From NCBI RefSeq assembly GCF_026340565.1, contig NZ_JAPEPB010000001.1, positions 2,108,001-2,172,000 on the forward strand: a DNA stretch of 64,000 nucleotides, read 5' to 3'. A program made the translations under genes and the position numbers. Every line of letters starts with the position of its first letter. Positions within the stretch are counted from its first letter, which is position 1. Source of the stretch: Kitasatospora sp. NBC_01287 (GTDB lineage: Bacteria; Actinomycetota; Actinomycetes; Streptomycetales; Streptomycetaceae). Positions 1 through 8,185 of the stretch are shown piece after piece. Below the pieces are notes generated by a model. That model did not search any database and was not told where the DNA came from. It worked only from the letters and a program-made list of their open reading frames with translations.

Positions 1-302
1 CGCGTGGAGCGTGGAGCGTGGAGCGAATCGTGATGACAGAATCTGAAATCTGTCATCTGATAGCGCGCTGAGAGCGGGGCGACGCGATGAGGCGGCGAGG
101 CCCGGGCCGCCGCGGCGTCCGTGGCGGCCCGGTGTCCGGCGGCTCGGGTCCGGCGAGGCTCGGACAGCTGCGGGTCAGATGGTCAGATATCGGACGATTG
201 GAGATCTGACGATTTGATCCCAGATGGTTTGGATTCAGATGATTGACACTCGGATGGCTTGAGCTCGGACAGTTGTGACTCGGACAGTTGCGGATCAGCC
301 CG
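1..302. repeat. Gene-free stretch with short imperfect repeats
   Basis: No convincing gene. Positions 4-25 hold three copies of gtggagc. From about 170 to 300 there are degenerate repeats of a roughly 12-base unit (variants of cagatgntc and ctcggacagttg). It lies just beyond the stop of the operon to its right, so it is probably 3' flanking sequence. The base composition is less GC-rich than the neighbouring genes. Confidence 0.5.
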
Positions 303-3032
303 TCAGGCCGCCGTGCGCGAGCCTGGGAGCAGCTCGCCGCGCAGGTAGCTCTGCGCGTTGTAAATGGTGCGGTTCGGGTCCGTGATGGCGCGGCGGCCAT
401 GCATCACCCGGGTGTTGTCGACCAGCACGACATCACCGTCCTGCCAGTCCAGCTCCTCCGTCAGCTCCTCGGTGAGCCACGCCAGGCGGTCGGTCAGTTC
501 CTCGGGCAGGGCGGTGCCGTCGGCGAAGGTGATTGTCGGCTTCTCGTAGTTGTAGGACGGGCCGAAGATGCTGTTGGCCCAGGCCAGGCGGGCGCCGAAG
601 AGCGTGGTGCGGGCGGCCGGGGTGCGGAAGGCGTAGTGCACGGAGCCGTCGGGCAGTTCAGTGACCGTGGTGCCGGGGCCGCCGATCGCGGCCAGCTGCT
701 GGAAGTCGGCGAAGGTCACCTCAGCGACGGTCTTCACGCCGCCCGACTGGTGCACCACGAACTGCTTCCACTTGGCCTCTTCGACCCGGCGGGCGTAGAC
801 GATGTCCTGGGCGAAGGCGGCCCGGTCGGCCTCGGCGGCCGCGTCCCAGACCCGGTAGCCGTCGCAGACCGTGGTCTGCGAACCGCTGGCGGCGGCCCTC
901 TCGCAGAGGAACCAGGTCAGGTCGGGGATGAAGGGGCTGTTGCCGTTCTCGATGTGCAGGCCCAGCTCGGCGGTGCCGGCGTCGACCTTCTGGGCGACGT
1001 CGCCGCCATGGAAGGAGCGGGCCGGGTCCAGTGTCACCCGGTCGGAGTGCTCCTTGACGAAGAGCGAGAAGTCCTCGATCGACGGGGCGAAGCCGCGCAG
1101 CACCAGGAAGCCGGCCTCGGCGAGCAGTTCGATGACGGCACGCGGGTCGAGGTCACGCAGCGTGGTGACGCCTGGGGCGGGCTGGAGGAGCTTTCCGGTG
1201 CCGGTCCCGTAGGGCCGCACGTCCGGGGTGGTGGTGGCCATGGCTGTCCCCTTCGCTTCAGCGCTCTCGATGGTGGCGCTCTCGGTGGTGCTGCTCTCAG
1301 CGGTGGCGCTCTCGGTGGTGCCGCTCTCAGTGGTAGTGGCAGTGCTCTTGGCGCCGGTGGTCGGCAGGCGGTCGAGGTCGGCGGTGATCGCCGCGCGCAC
1401 CGGCCGGCCGGTGACGGTGAAGTAGCGGCGGTAGCCGTCCTGTTCGGCCCGCAGCAGGTGGAGCACCTCCACCCGTTCGACCGCGGAGAGGTGCTCGGCC
1501 CCGAAGGCGGCGATCGCCTCGGCGGCCGCGCCGGGATCGGCGTCGGGGGCGATGACGAACAGGCCGTGCAGCGCGGGCAGGTCGTTGCCGACCACCCCGA
1601 CGGCACGCACGAACGGGAGGCGGGCGTACTGCGCCTCCACCCACTCGGGAGCGATGTTGCGCCCCGCCGCGGTGATGATGATGTTCTTCTTGCGGCCGGT
1701 GATGGTCAGGTACCCGTCCGGGTCGATGCCGGCCAGGTCGCCGGTGTGCAGCCAGCCGTCGACCACGGCGCAGCTGGAGGGGTCGGGGCGGGTGTAGCCG
1801 GCGAACAGCGAGCTGCTGCGGACCAGCAGTTCGCCGTCCTCGGCGAGCTTGACGGTGACGTGGGCGAGCGGCCTGCCGACGGTGCCGATCCGGCGCGCGC
1901 CCGGGGTGTTCCAGCTGACCACCGAACTGTTCTCGGAGAGGCCGTAGCCCTCGTGGACGGCGATGCCGTGCCGGTCCAGCTCGCGCAGGGTGGCCGGGTG
2001 CACCGGGGCGCCACCGCAGCAGATCAGCGGCGGCCGCTCGGTACCGAACAGCACCTGACTGACCGGCAGTCCGGCCCGCTCGGCCTGCCCCGCCGCGTCG
2101 GCGAGCGCGGCCGCCAGCGCGGGCGTGGCCACCACGGCGGTCGGCCGGGCGGCGGCCAGTTGCGGCAGCGCGCTCGCCACCGCGCCCGCGCTGGTGCCGA
2201 CCAGCGCCGAGTCCGGCGGCAGCAGGGTGACGCAGCCGCCGTCCAGCAGCACCAGGTAGAGACCGGTGACCTGCTCGATCAGCAGGCTGAACGGCACCAG
2301 CGAGAGGTAGGCGCGGAACGCCTGGTCGGGCATCGCGGTGTGCAGCGAGTCGATCAGCGCGCCGATGCCCTGGGCGCGGATCCGCACACCCTTGGGGCGG
2401 GAGGTGGTGCCGGAAGTGTGGATGATCTTGCAGATCCAGTCCTCCGCCTGGTCCTCGACCTGGCCCTCGGCCTCCGCCTCCGCCTGGTCAAGCCCGGGCC
2501 CGGGCCCGGTGGCGGCAGCCGGGGCCCAGGGGGTCGAACCGCCGTCCAGGGTGACGGCCACCACCTGGCAGCCGGCCGGCAGCACCGACGGGCCCCACTC
2601 GGCGAGCCGGGCCGCGCCCTGCTCGTCCACCAGGCAGAGGTCCGCCGATTCGAGCAGCCCGGCGGCCTGCTCGCGGCTGAAGGCCAGCGGCACCGGGATC
2701 TCGGTGGCACGCGCGGTGAGCAGCGCCAGGTCGGCGACCACGAACTCAGGGGTGTTGCCGCAGAGTACGCCGACCCGCGAGCGGCCATCCATGTCTGATG
2801 GCACGTCAGTCACCGTTCGCCGCGCGGCAAGACGCTCGGTGAGACGGTCAGCGAGACAGCCGGCAAGACGGTCGGTGATGCGGTCGGTGATGCGGTCGGC
2901 CAGCGCCCGGGCCGCCCGGGTGACCTCGCGGTAGCTGTGCCGGGCCACCGTCGCGCCGTGCTCGTCCAGCACTCGCACCAGCGGCCGTTCGCTCTCGGCG
3001 TGGCGGCTCAGCGCCTCCTCAACGGCCCGCAC
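303..3032 (-). CDS. ANL acyl-adenylate ligase fused to TauD/clavaminate-synthase-like oxygenase
   Basis: Two-enzyme polypeptide of 909 aa. Residues 1 to about 560 form an ANL adenylating domain: phosphate-binding loop HTSGTTSRPKG at 205-215, YGLSE at 363-367, HTGD at 429-432 and GRKKN at 446-450. It should activate a carboxylic acid, plausibly a fatty acid, as acyl-AMP. Residues 598-909 are an Fe(II)/2-oxoglutarate oxygenase with metal ligands H693-x-E695 and H878; the H-x-E form is that of clavaminate synthase. A Thr/Glu/Ser-rich repetitive linker (about 560-597) joins them. The ATG overlaps the previous stop by 14 bp, so this is the last gene of an operon with the acyltransferase-like gene and the amidase. 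The substrate is unknown. The two halves may have been separate genes (see the internal start). Confidence 0.85.
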   Translation of the reverse strand: MRAVEEALSRHAESERPLVRVLDEHGATVARHSYREVTRAARALADRITDRITDRLAGCLADRLTERLAARRTVTDVPSDMDGRSRVGVLCGNTPEFVVADLALLTARATEIPVPLAFSREQAAGLLESADLCLVDEQGAARLAEWGPSVLPAGCQVVAVTLDGGSTPWAPAAATGPGPGLDQAEAEAEGQVEDQAEDWICKIIHTSGTTSRPKGVRIRAQGIGALIDSLHTAMPDQAFRAYLSLVPFSLLIEQVTGLYLVLLDGGCVTLLPPDSALVGTSAGAVASALPQLAAARPTAVVATPALAAALADAAGQAERAGLPVSQVLFGTERPPLICCGGAPVHPATLRELDRHGIAVHEGYGLSENSSVVSWNTPGARRIGTVGRPLAHVTVKLAEDGELLVRSSSLFAGYTRPDPSSCAVVDGWLHTGDLAGIDPDGYLTITGRKKNIIITAAGRNIAPEWVEAQYARLPFVRAVGVVGNDLPALHGLFVIAPDADPGAAAEAIAAFGAEHLSAVERVEVLHLLRAEQDGYRRYFTVTGRPVRAAITADLDRLPTTGAKSTATTTESGTTESATAESSTTESATIESAEAKGTAMATTTPDVRPYGTGTGKLLQPAPGVTTLRDLDPRAVIELLAEAGFLVLRGFAPSIEDFSLFVKEHSDRVTLDPARSFHGGDVAQKVDAGTAELGLHIENGNSPFIPDLTWFLCERAAASGSQTTVCDGYRVWDAAAEADRAAFAQDIVYARRVEEAKWKQFVVHQSGGVKTVAEVTFADFQQLAAIGGPGTTVTELPDGSVHYAFRTPAARTTLFGARLAWANSIFGPSYNYEKPTITFADGTALPEELTDRLAWLTEELTEELDWQDGDVVLVDNTRVMHGRRAITDPNRTIYNAQSYLRGELLPGSRTAA
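1239..1253 (-). promoter_or_regulatory. Internal Shine-Dalgarno and ATG before the oxygenase domain
   Basis: Inside the ligase-oxygenase gene, AAGGGG (1248-1253) lies 6 nt before an in-frame ATG (1239-1241, residue 598) exactly where the oxygenase domain begins. This could allow separate translation of a 312-aa oxygenase, or be a relic of a once separate gene joined by expansion of the linker repeat. Confidence 0.45.
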
Positions 3033-3696
3033 GGCCCGCCACCTCCCGCGCGGCGGCCGGGGCGACGGGGCCGCCCGTCTCGCTCAGCAGCCCCACCTGG
3101 GGGTCGAGGAACGTGTACCGGCCGGTGGCCTCGGCGAACAGCGGTGCCAGGGCGCGCAGTTCGATGAACCCGGTCTGCGGCCGCCCGTCGTAGTAGCTGC
3201 CCCAGGCGTCGCGCGTGCCCGGCTGCAGCCGCTCCGGGTCGGCCACTTGGAGCGGGGTGAAGGTGACGCCCACCCGCTGCAGCGCGGTGCGCAGGTAGTC
3301 GGTGACGGTGCACAGGATGTACTCCATGCCCAGCGACCAGGCGATGATCGGGGTCAGTCGGATCATCTCCCGGCCCGCGCCGCCGCGCCCGGCCAGCGGG
3401 CCGATCTCGACCACCCGGGAGCGCTCCACCGGGACGCCGAGCCGGGCCGCGATGGCGGTCTCGACCGGCGCGTCCAGATAGCGTTCGGAGAAGAACTCGG
3501 TGGTGGTGGCGTAGCTGACGCCGGCGCAGCCGGTGATCCGGTCCAACCCCTCGGCGTCCTGGGTGGTGGCGATGATGAAGGCGTCGGGGTCGGGGCTGAC
3601 CGAGGCGCCGTAGGTGTCAGCGTAGGTGGTGCGGACCAGCTCGCGGGCGCCCAGCCAGTGGGCGGTCGCTCGGGGGACCACGGTGATTCTCAGCAT
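3019..3696 (-). CDS. Thermostable-hemolysin-family protein (GNAT-like acyltransferase fold)
   Basis: A 225-aa protein that I match to the thermostable hemolysin family (T_hemolysin). Features are an N-terminal MLRITVVPRA, a conserved YATTTEFFSERYLD segment and the VEIGPLAGRG core. Members are named for hemolytic activity in Vibrio but have an acyltransferase-like fold, so the real role is likely acyl transfer or condensation. The ATG at 3696 was chosen over longer options because GGAGAG lies just upstream and the amidase stop is only 5 bp away. It overlaps the ligase start by 14 bp. Pairing with an acyl-AMP ligase suggests that the ligase supplies its acyl donor; this is inference. Confidence 0.7.
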   Translation of the reverse strand: MLRITVVPRATAHWLGARELVRTTYADTYGASVSPDPDAFIIATTQDAEGLDRITGCAGVSYATTTEFFSERYLDAPVETAIAARLGVPVERSRVVEIGPLAGRGGAGREMIRLTPIIAWSLGMEYILCTVTDYLRTALQRVGVTFTPLQVADPERLQPGTRDAWGSYYDGRPQTGFIELRALAPLFAEATGRYTFLDPQVGLLSETGGPVAPAAAREVAGRAGR

Positions 3697-3701
3697 CGTG
3701 C

Positions 3702-5156
3702 TCAGCTCTCCGTTCGCAGGTGGGCGACCGCCGGTAGGCGGTGGGCCCAGGGCTGGGCGGTTTCGAGCTCGGCCGCGAGCGCGAAGAGGGTGGCCTCGTC
3801 GCCGAAGCGGCCGGTGGCGTGCACGCCGATCGGCAGTCCGGAGTCGGTCCAGTGCAGCGGGACCGACATCGCGGGCTGGCCGGTCAGATTGGCCAGCGGG
3901 GTCTCGTGGCAGAACTCCACGGCCCGCAGCAGTTGTTGATCGGGAGTGCCGATCGCGAAGGTGCCGAGGTCGGGTGCCGGCCAGGCGGTGACCGGTGACA
4001 GCAGCACGTCGTAGGACTCGTAGAAGCCGGCGATCGCACGCGCGGCTCGCTGCAGGGTGCCCACCGCCAGCAGGTACTGGGAGGCGCTGAGGGTGCGGCC
4101 CTGCTGGTAGAGCTGCCAGGTGAGCTCCTCGAACCGGTCGGCGGTCGGGATGCGGCCGCTCAGCTGGGCGTAGGAGGTGATCGCCGAGGAGACTCCGGCG
4201 GCCCACAACACCAGGAACGGGTCGACCAGTTCGGCGAAGGCCACCTCCGGGGCCGCCTCGGTGACCTGATGGCCCAGCTCCGCGCAGAGCTTGGCGGTCT
4301 CCAGCACCGCGGCGGCGCAGGCCGGATCGAGTGGGCCGGTTCCGGGGCGGGTGGTGCAGGCGATCCGCAGCGGCTTCGTCAGGCCCGTGCGGACCGCCTG
4401 CGTGAACCGCCCGGCGGTGGGCGGCGCCCAGTACGGGTCGCCGGTGGCCGGCCCGGCGATCGCGTCGAGCACCGCAGCGCTGTCCCGCACCGAGCGGCTG
4501 ACCACGTGCTCGGCGGCCAGTCCGTTCATCAGGTCGCCGACCGCGGGCCCCAGCGGGGTGCGCGCCCTGGTCGGCTTGAGGCCGAAGACACCGCAGGCGG
4601 CGGCCGGGATGCGGATCGAGCCGCCCGCGTCGTTGGCGTGCGCGATCGGCACCAGGCCGGCCGCGACCGCCGCCGCCGCGCCGCCGCTGGAGCCGCCCGC
4701 GCTGCGGGTGGGGTCCCAGGGGTTGCGGGTGGGCCCCTGGGCCTGCGGCTCGGTGGTGGGCAGCACGCCGAACTCGGCGGTCTTGGTCTTGCCCAGCACC
4801 CGCAGGCCGGCCGCCCGGAACCGGTCGGTCAACTCGCTCCCCTGGCGCGGGCTGAAGCCGGCCAGGAAGCGCGAGCCCATGGTGGCCTCCAGGCCGGCCA
4901 CGGTCGGTCCGAGGTCCTTGAGCAGGAACGGCACGCCGTGCAGCGGGCCGTGCCCCTCGGCGCTCCCGCCGGGGCGGGCCGCCTCGGCGAGCGCCTGGTC
5001 GAAGGCGGTCACCGCGAGGGCGCCGATCCGGCCGTCGTAGCGCTCGATCCGCTCGATCGCGTGGCGCAGCAACTCACTCTCGGACAGCTCGCCACTGCGG
5101 ACCAGGTCCGCCTGTGCGTGGCCGTCCAGCTCACGCAGACTCTCCGGGGAGGACAT
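3702..5156 (-). CDS. Amidase signature family hydrolase
   Basis: A 484-aa amidase of the GatA/amidase-signature family, which hydrolyses carboxamides through a Ser-cisSer-Lys triad. Lys80 is in PFLLKDLG, GGSSGG is at 154-159, and the nucleophile is Ser180 in DAGGSIRIPA, so all catalytic parts are present and the length is normal. It is not GatA itself, because no gatB or gatC is nearby. It is the first gene of the three-gene operon; a promoter-like sequence lies 50-80 bp upstream and AAGGG precedes the ATG. Its substrate may be an acyl-amide made or cleaved in the pathway with the neighbouring ligase, oxygenase and acyltransferase-like genes (inference). Confidence 0.88.
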   Translation of the reverse strand: MSSPESLRELDGHAQADLVRSGELSESELLRHAIERIERYDGRIGALAVTAFDQALAEAARPGGSAEGHGPLHGVPFLLKDLGPTVAGLEATMGSRFLAGFSPRQGSELTDRFRAAGLRVLGKTKTAEFGVLPTTEPQAQGPTRNPWDPTRSAGGSSGGAAAAVAAGLVPIAHANDAGGSIRIPAAACGVFGLKPTRARTPLGPAVGDLMNGLAAEHVVSRSVRDSAAVLDAIAGPATGDPYWAPPTAGRFTQAVRTGLTKPLRIACTTRPGTGPLDPACAAAVLETAKLCAELGHQVTEAAPEVAFAELVDPFLVLWAAGVSSAITSYAQLSGRIPTADRFEELTWQLYQQGRTLSASQYLLAVGTLQRAARAIAGFYESYDVLLSPVTAWPAPDLGTFAIGTPDQQLLRAVEFCHETPLANLTGQPAMSVPLHWTDSGLPIGVHATGRFGDEATLFALAAELETAQPWAHRLPAVAHLRTES

Positions 5157-5181
5157 GCCGTCACCCTTCAGTTTGACTGAT

Positions 5182-5236
5182 AGCTTTTGGTAAAGCTTTC
5201 ACGAGAGATGCTAACCCCCTGGGGCCAGGTGTTCAA
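5182..5236 (-). promoter_or_regulatory. Promoter and operator-like dyad of the amidase operon
   Basis: On the minus strand TTGAAC (5231-5236) and TAGCAT (5208-5213) are separated by 17 bp, a good sigma-70-type promoter. AGCTTT-TGGT-AAAGCT (5182-5197), a perfect 6-bp-arm dyad, sits just after the expected transcription start. It is a candidate site for the divergent MarR regulator. Confidence 0.5.
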
Positions 5237-5302
5237 CTGTCCGTCAGGATCGTTTCGCCACAACGGAGATGGCGCGCTACGGGAGTCCGCTCCACCTCGC
5301 GG

Positions 5303-5322
5303 AAAGGTTCCTGGAAACCTTT
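5303..5322. promoter_or_regulatory. Inverted repeat upstream of marR, candidate operator
   Basis: AAAGGTT (5303-5309) and AACCTTT (5316-5322) form perfect 7-bp arms around a 6-bp spacer, about 100 bp before the MarR start. The size fits a MarR-dimer site, but it differs in sequence from the dyad near the amidase promoter, so only one may be the true operator. Confidence 0.4.
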
Positions 5323-5421
5323 TCACCGGAAGGATCGGCGGAAGGCTCCCGTTCGACCGCCGAGCGGCGGCATCATGAGGGGCGACGGACCGCGGGACGC
5401 ACCGCGGGAGTGAGGAGAGAG

Positions 5422-5955
5422 ATGCCCGAGAGTGAACGGGGTGGCGGCGTGGTGGCGCTGGACCGGCTGGCCCGGCAGGCGGGGCGGCTGGCGCAGCTGG
5501 TGAACGCCACCACACACGCGGCCGCCGCCGAGGCCGGCCTGACCAACGCCGACGCGGACGTACTGCTGGCCCTCCACCAGGCGCACGAGCAGCGGCTTCG
5601 GCCCACCACGCTGGCAGCCGCCTGCGGACTCTCCTCAGGCGGCACCAGCAACATCATCAACCGCCTGGCGCACGCCGGTTACGTCAACCGGGAGGCCAAC
5701 GCGCAGGACGGGCGGAGCTCCTGGGTGCAGCTGACCGAGGAGGGGCGGGGGCTGGCGGCGCTGGTCACCGAGGCCGCGGCGGCCGAGCACATCCGACTGC
5801 TGACACGCCTGCCGGAGGGGATCGCCGAGGCGTTGGCCGCACTGCTGGACACGGCGGTCGGGCACCTGGACCCGGCGGCCGTGCGAGCGGGCGGCGAGGG
5901 GCGCACGCTCGGGGAAGGGCGCGCGCTCAGCGGGGGGCGGCCGCGCCGAGGGTGA
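5422..5955 (+). CDS. MarR-family transcriptional regulator
   Basis: A 177-aa regulator with a MarR winged helix: recognition region LSSGGTSNIINRLAHAGYV and a wing with DGRSSWVQLTEEG. It probably represses or is released by a small lipophilic ligand. Start at the ATG preceded by GAGGAGAG (5412-5419). It is divergent from the amidase-acyltransferase-ligase/oxygenase operon, and the 265-bp gap contains two dyads, so it most likely controls that operon and itself. The last 29 bp overlap the 3' end of the convergent DsbA-like gene; its C-terminus is Gly/Arg-rich and poorly conserved. Confidence 0.85.
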   Translation: MPESERGGGVVALDRLARQAGRLAQLVNATTHAAAAEAGLTNADADVLLALHQAHEQRLRPTTLAAACGLSSGGTSNIINRLAHAGYVNREANAQDGRSSWVQLTEEGRGLAALVTEAAAAEHIRLLTRLPEGIAEALAALLDTAVGHLDPAAVRAGGEGRTLGEGRALSGGRPRRG

Positions 5956-6898
5956 CGCCGAGGGTGACGGGGAGGCGGCCGGAGCGTCGGCGGTCGGGCG
6001 CGCGGTCGCCGGAGCGGAGCTCGCGGACCTCGCGGACCTCGCGGACCGGCACGCCGCCACGGAATCGGCCGCTGCCACCGCCACGGCCGTGTACCACGGC
6101 GGCGCCGGCGAGCGCGGCGGCCCGCTCCGGGACGGCCGGCCGCTCCAAGGCCGGCTGATCCAAGGCCGGCTGATCCAGGGCCTGCCGATCCAAGGCCGGC
6201 TGATCCAGGGCCTGCCGATCCAAGGCCGGCTGATCCAGGGCCGGCTGATCCAGGGCCTGCCGATCCAGGGCCACCGGCCGCTCCAGGGCTGCGGGCTGCC
6301 GCACGGCCACGGGTGCGGCGAGCTGGGCCCGGGTGAGCAACCGGTCCAACTGCGCCAGATCGGGCACCCCTTCGATCCTGCGGTCGCCGATCACCGTGGT
6401 CGGGGTCAGTCGGACCGGGCCGTGGCCACTGCCCTCGGCGAGCGCGGACCGGTGCAACTCGGCGTACCGCTCGTCCGCCAGCGCGGCCCGGAAGTCGAGC
6501 GGGTCGAGCCCGCAGCGCGACGCGATCCGGGCCAGCACGGCGGGGTCGGCGATGTCCAGCCCGGCCGCGAAGTGCGCGGCGAAGACCTGCTCGCTGTAGC
6601 GCTCACCGACGCCGTGCTCCAGGGCGAACTGGTAGCCCAGGAAGGCGAGTCGGGCACTGCGTACCGGGGCGGGCGGCCGCTCCGCCACGGTCACGCCCAG
6701 CCGCGCGGCCAACGGCCGCGTCCCGTACTGCCAGGCCCGCGCGGACGGGACCGGGTCCCACGACGCACCGCCGCGGTTCTCGTGCGGATGCCAGCGCAGT
6801 TCGGCGCCGTGCGCCGCGGCCACCGCGGTCAGCAAGCGGTGCGTCACCATGCTCAGCGGGCATCGGTAGTCGAACCAAGCCTCGATCGTGATGGCCAT
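5927..6898 (-). CDS. DsbA/FrnE-family thioredoxin-fold protein with repetitive tail
   Basis: A 323-aa protein. Residues 1 to about 210 match the DsbA/FrnE thioredoxin-like family: EAWFDYRCPLS at the N-terminus, then the helical insert, and TPTTVIGDRRIEGVPDLAQLD near residue 200, typical of the C-terminal strand. The active site is C13-x-x-S16, so the second cysteine is missing; a monothiol isomerase, transferase or glutathione-dependent role is more likely than disulfide oxidation. After residue 215 the protein is an Ala/Leu/Asp/Gln tail encoded by 15-bp tandem repeats, followed by an Arg-rich end. The start ATG is where homology begins. There is no signal peptide, so it should be cytoplasmic. 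Confidence 0.75.
   Translation of the reverse strand: MAITIEAWFDYRCPLSMVTHRLLTAVAAAHGAELRWHPHENRGGASWDPVPSARAWQYGTRPLAARLGVTVAERPPAPVRSARLAFLGYQFALEHGVGERYSEQVFAAHFAAGLDIADPAVLARIASRCGLDPLDFRAALADERYAELHRSALAEGSGHGPVRLTPTTVIGDRRIEGVPDLAQLDRLLTRAQLAAPVAVRQPAALERPVALDRQALDQPALDQPALDRQALDQPALDRQALDQPALDQPALERPAVPERAAALAGAAVVHGRGGGSGRFRGGVPVREVREVRELRSGDRAPDRRRSGRLPVTLGVTLGAAAPR
6149..6268. repeat. Eight tandem 15-bp repeats in the DsbA-like gene
   Basis: Eight contiguous 15-bp units, alternating between ggccggctgatccaa/g and ggcctgccgatccaa/g. They are in frame with the minus-strand gene and encode pentapeptides such as ALDQP and ALDRQ. The copy number is likely to vary between strains. Confidence 0.95.
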
Positions 6899-7588
6899 GT
6901 CGGGGGCACGCCTTCCCAGCTCAAGAAGCCACGGCCGAGCCGGGCCCGGGTGGGGGCCGCCGGCCTCGCTGACACTGCTGCGCTGCCGGGCGGTGGCTCC
7001 GGACACCTCGCTGTCGCCCGGCGTCGGTCCGCCCCCGGCCACCCCCGCGCGACCATGGAAACATACCTACCGAGCGGGTTTCAATCAGTCCTTGGTGAGT
7101 CTATGACCTTACTGAGATCAACTCTTGACCACTCGTCAATTCCTTGGACATTGCCACCCAGCAGCACTGATGGATCGTCAACACCACCGCCGGCCGAGAC
7201 ATTCCCGGACCAGGGCGGCGCCAGGACCGGCGGTCTCCGGAGCCACCCCGGAGCCACCTCGGCACCGGTCCGCGGTCGAACAGCACCCGGCGCGGCCCGT
7301 ACCGTACGGTCCGGTCGACTCCGCCGGGCAGCCGCTCCGAGGCCGGAGAGCTCTCCATCTACCTTCCTGATGAGTGCAGTTGGTAAGGTTGAGGGCCGAA
7401 ATAGTGGTACCGAGCGGTCGACTTCGGAAGTCCATCGGGGGCTGGCCCCTTGGAGCTGGTTGCGCGTCGGACCGGACGGCCTTCCCCTGTGGACCTCGCC
7501 GGCTGAGCCGCGTTCGACCCCTGGCCTCCTCGCCGCCCGCGTAGCACCTGAACCACTCCGCGCGTACCCTCGGACCGCCCGGATCACC
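6899..7588. other. 690-bp gene-free region with a TTGAC-N5-GTCAA dyad
   Basis: No open reading frame here has coding character. The segment is less GC-rich around 7070-7170 and 7360-7430. It contains TTGAC-CACTC-GTCAA at 7125-7139, a perfect 5-bp-arm inverted repeat that recurs, with a different centre, in front of hemE at 55600. It probably holds the promoter of the DsbA-like gene and 3' flanking sequence of padR. Confidence 0.5.
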
Positions 7589-8107
7589 TCACCCTGCGGC
7601 GAGGATGGCCGGAATGTCGTCCATCCATGCGAGAACCGCCTCCTCGTAGCGGATGCCGAACGCCAACGTCGCCTGCTGATAAGCATCCAGCCCGCCTGCG
7701 GTCGCCGTCGTCCGGTACGCGGCCAGGCGCCGCTCGTGCTCAACCCGATGCTCGGCCACGTGCGCCAGGAGCAGTTCTCGATCGGCCGAGGCGCCGAAGG
7801 CCAGAGCGAGCAGAAGTGGAAAGCGGATCTGCTCGGGTCCTGGCGGCTCGGCGAGCCAGGCCGCGAAGGCCCCACGGCCCGAATCGGTCAGCCGGTAGGG
7901 CCGCCGTGATCGCGGACCCGTGGGCCCTGCCTGGACCAACCCGCGCTCAGCCATCGCGGCCAATTCCCGGTAGACCTGACTACGCGTCAGACTCCAGAAG
8001 TCACCGATGAACGCCCCGGCGATCTCCACGAGCTCGAAGCCGCTGGCCTCCCCCGCGTGCAGGAAACCCAGCAGTGATGCCGCAGTCGGATTGAGTTCGG
8101 CCATCAT
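7589..8107 (-). CDS. PadR-family transcriptional regulator
   Basis: A 172-aa regulator with an N-terminal PadR winged helix (LLGFLHAGEASGFELVEIAG, VYRELAAMAERGLVQ, RRPYRLTDSGRGAFAAWL) and a C-terminal helical Vir-like domain (residues about 95-172). PadR proteins repress divergent detoxification or efflux genes until a ligand binds. The 78-bp gap to the divergent membrane gene carries two copies of an ACAGT-CC-ACTGT dyad, so both genes are probably controlled by it. The start is the first of two adjacent ATG codons; the second (8104) is equally possible. Confidence 0.85.
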   Translation of the reverse strand: MMAELNPTAASLLGFLHAGEASGFELVEIAGAFIGDFWSLTRSQVYRELAAMAERGLVQAGPTGPRSRRPYRLTDSGRGAFAAWLAEPPGPEQIRFPLLLALAFGASADRELLLAHVAEHRVEHERRLAAYRTTATAGGLDAYQQATLAFGIRYEEAVLAWMDDIPAILAAG

Positions 8108-8118
8108 GCCCCCATGCT

Positions 8119-8170
8119 TGACAGTCCACTGTGGACGGTGTTGGCTCCGCTATGACAGTCCACTGTGTCA
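8119..8170. promoter_or_regulatory. Twin PadR operator-like repeats
   Basis: The 15-base sequence tgacagtccactgtg occurs at 8119-8133 and again at 8153-8167. Each copy contains the dyad ACAGT-CC-ACTGT (8121-8132, 8155-8166). The first also forms GTCCAC-T-GTGGAC. The copies are 34 bp apart, between two divergent genes, one of which encodes PadR. Confidence 0.65.
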
Positions 8171-8185
8171 TGTCGAGGGGGAACG

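Noticed and set aside
303..3696. Isonitrile lipopeptide biosynthesis (ScoC/ScoE-like) because of ligase plus TauD oxygenase and a distant isonitrile-hydratase-like gene
   Set aside because: No acyl-carrier, thioesterase or NRPS genes, the H-x-E metal motif is clavaminate-synthase-like, and the DJ-1 gene is 45 kb away.
6149..6268. CRISPR-like array
   Set aside because: Contiguous 15-bp repeats without spacers, in frame with a gene; no cas genes.
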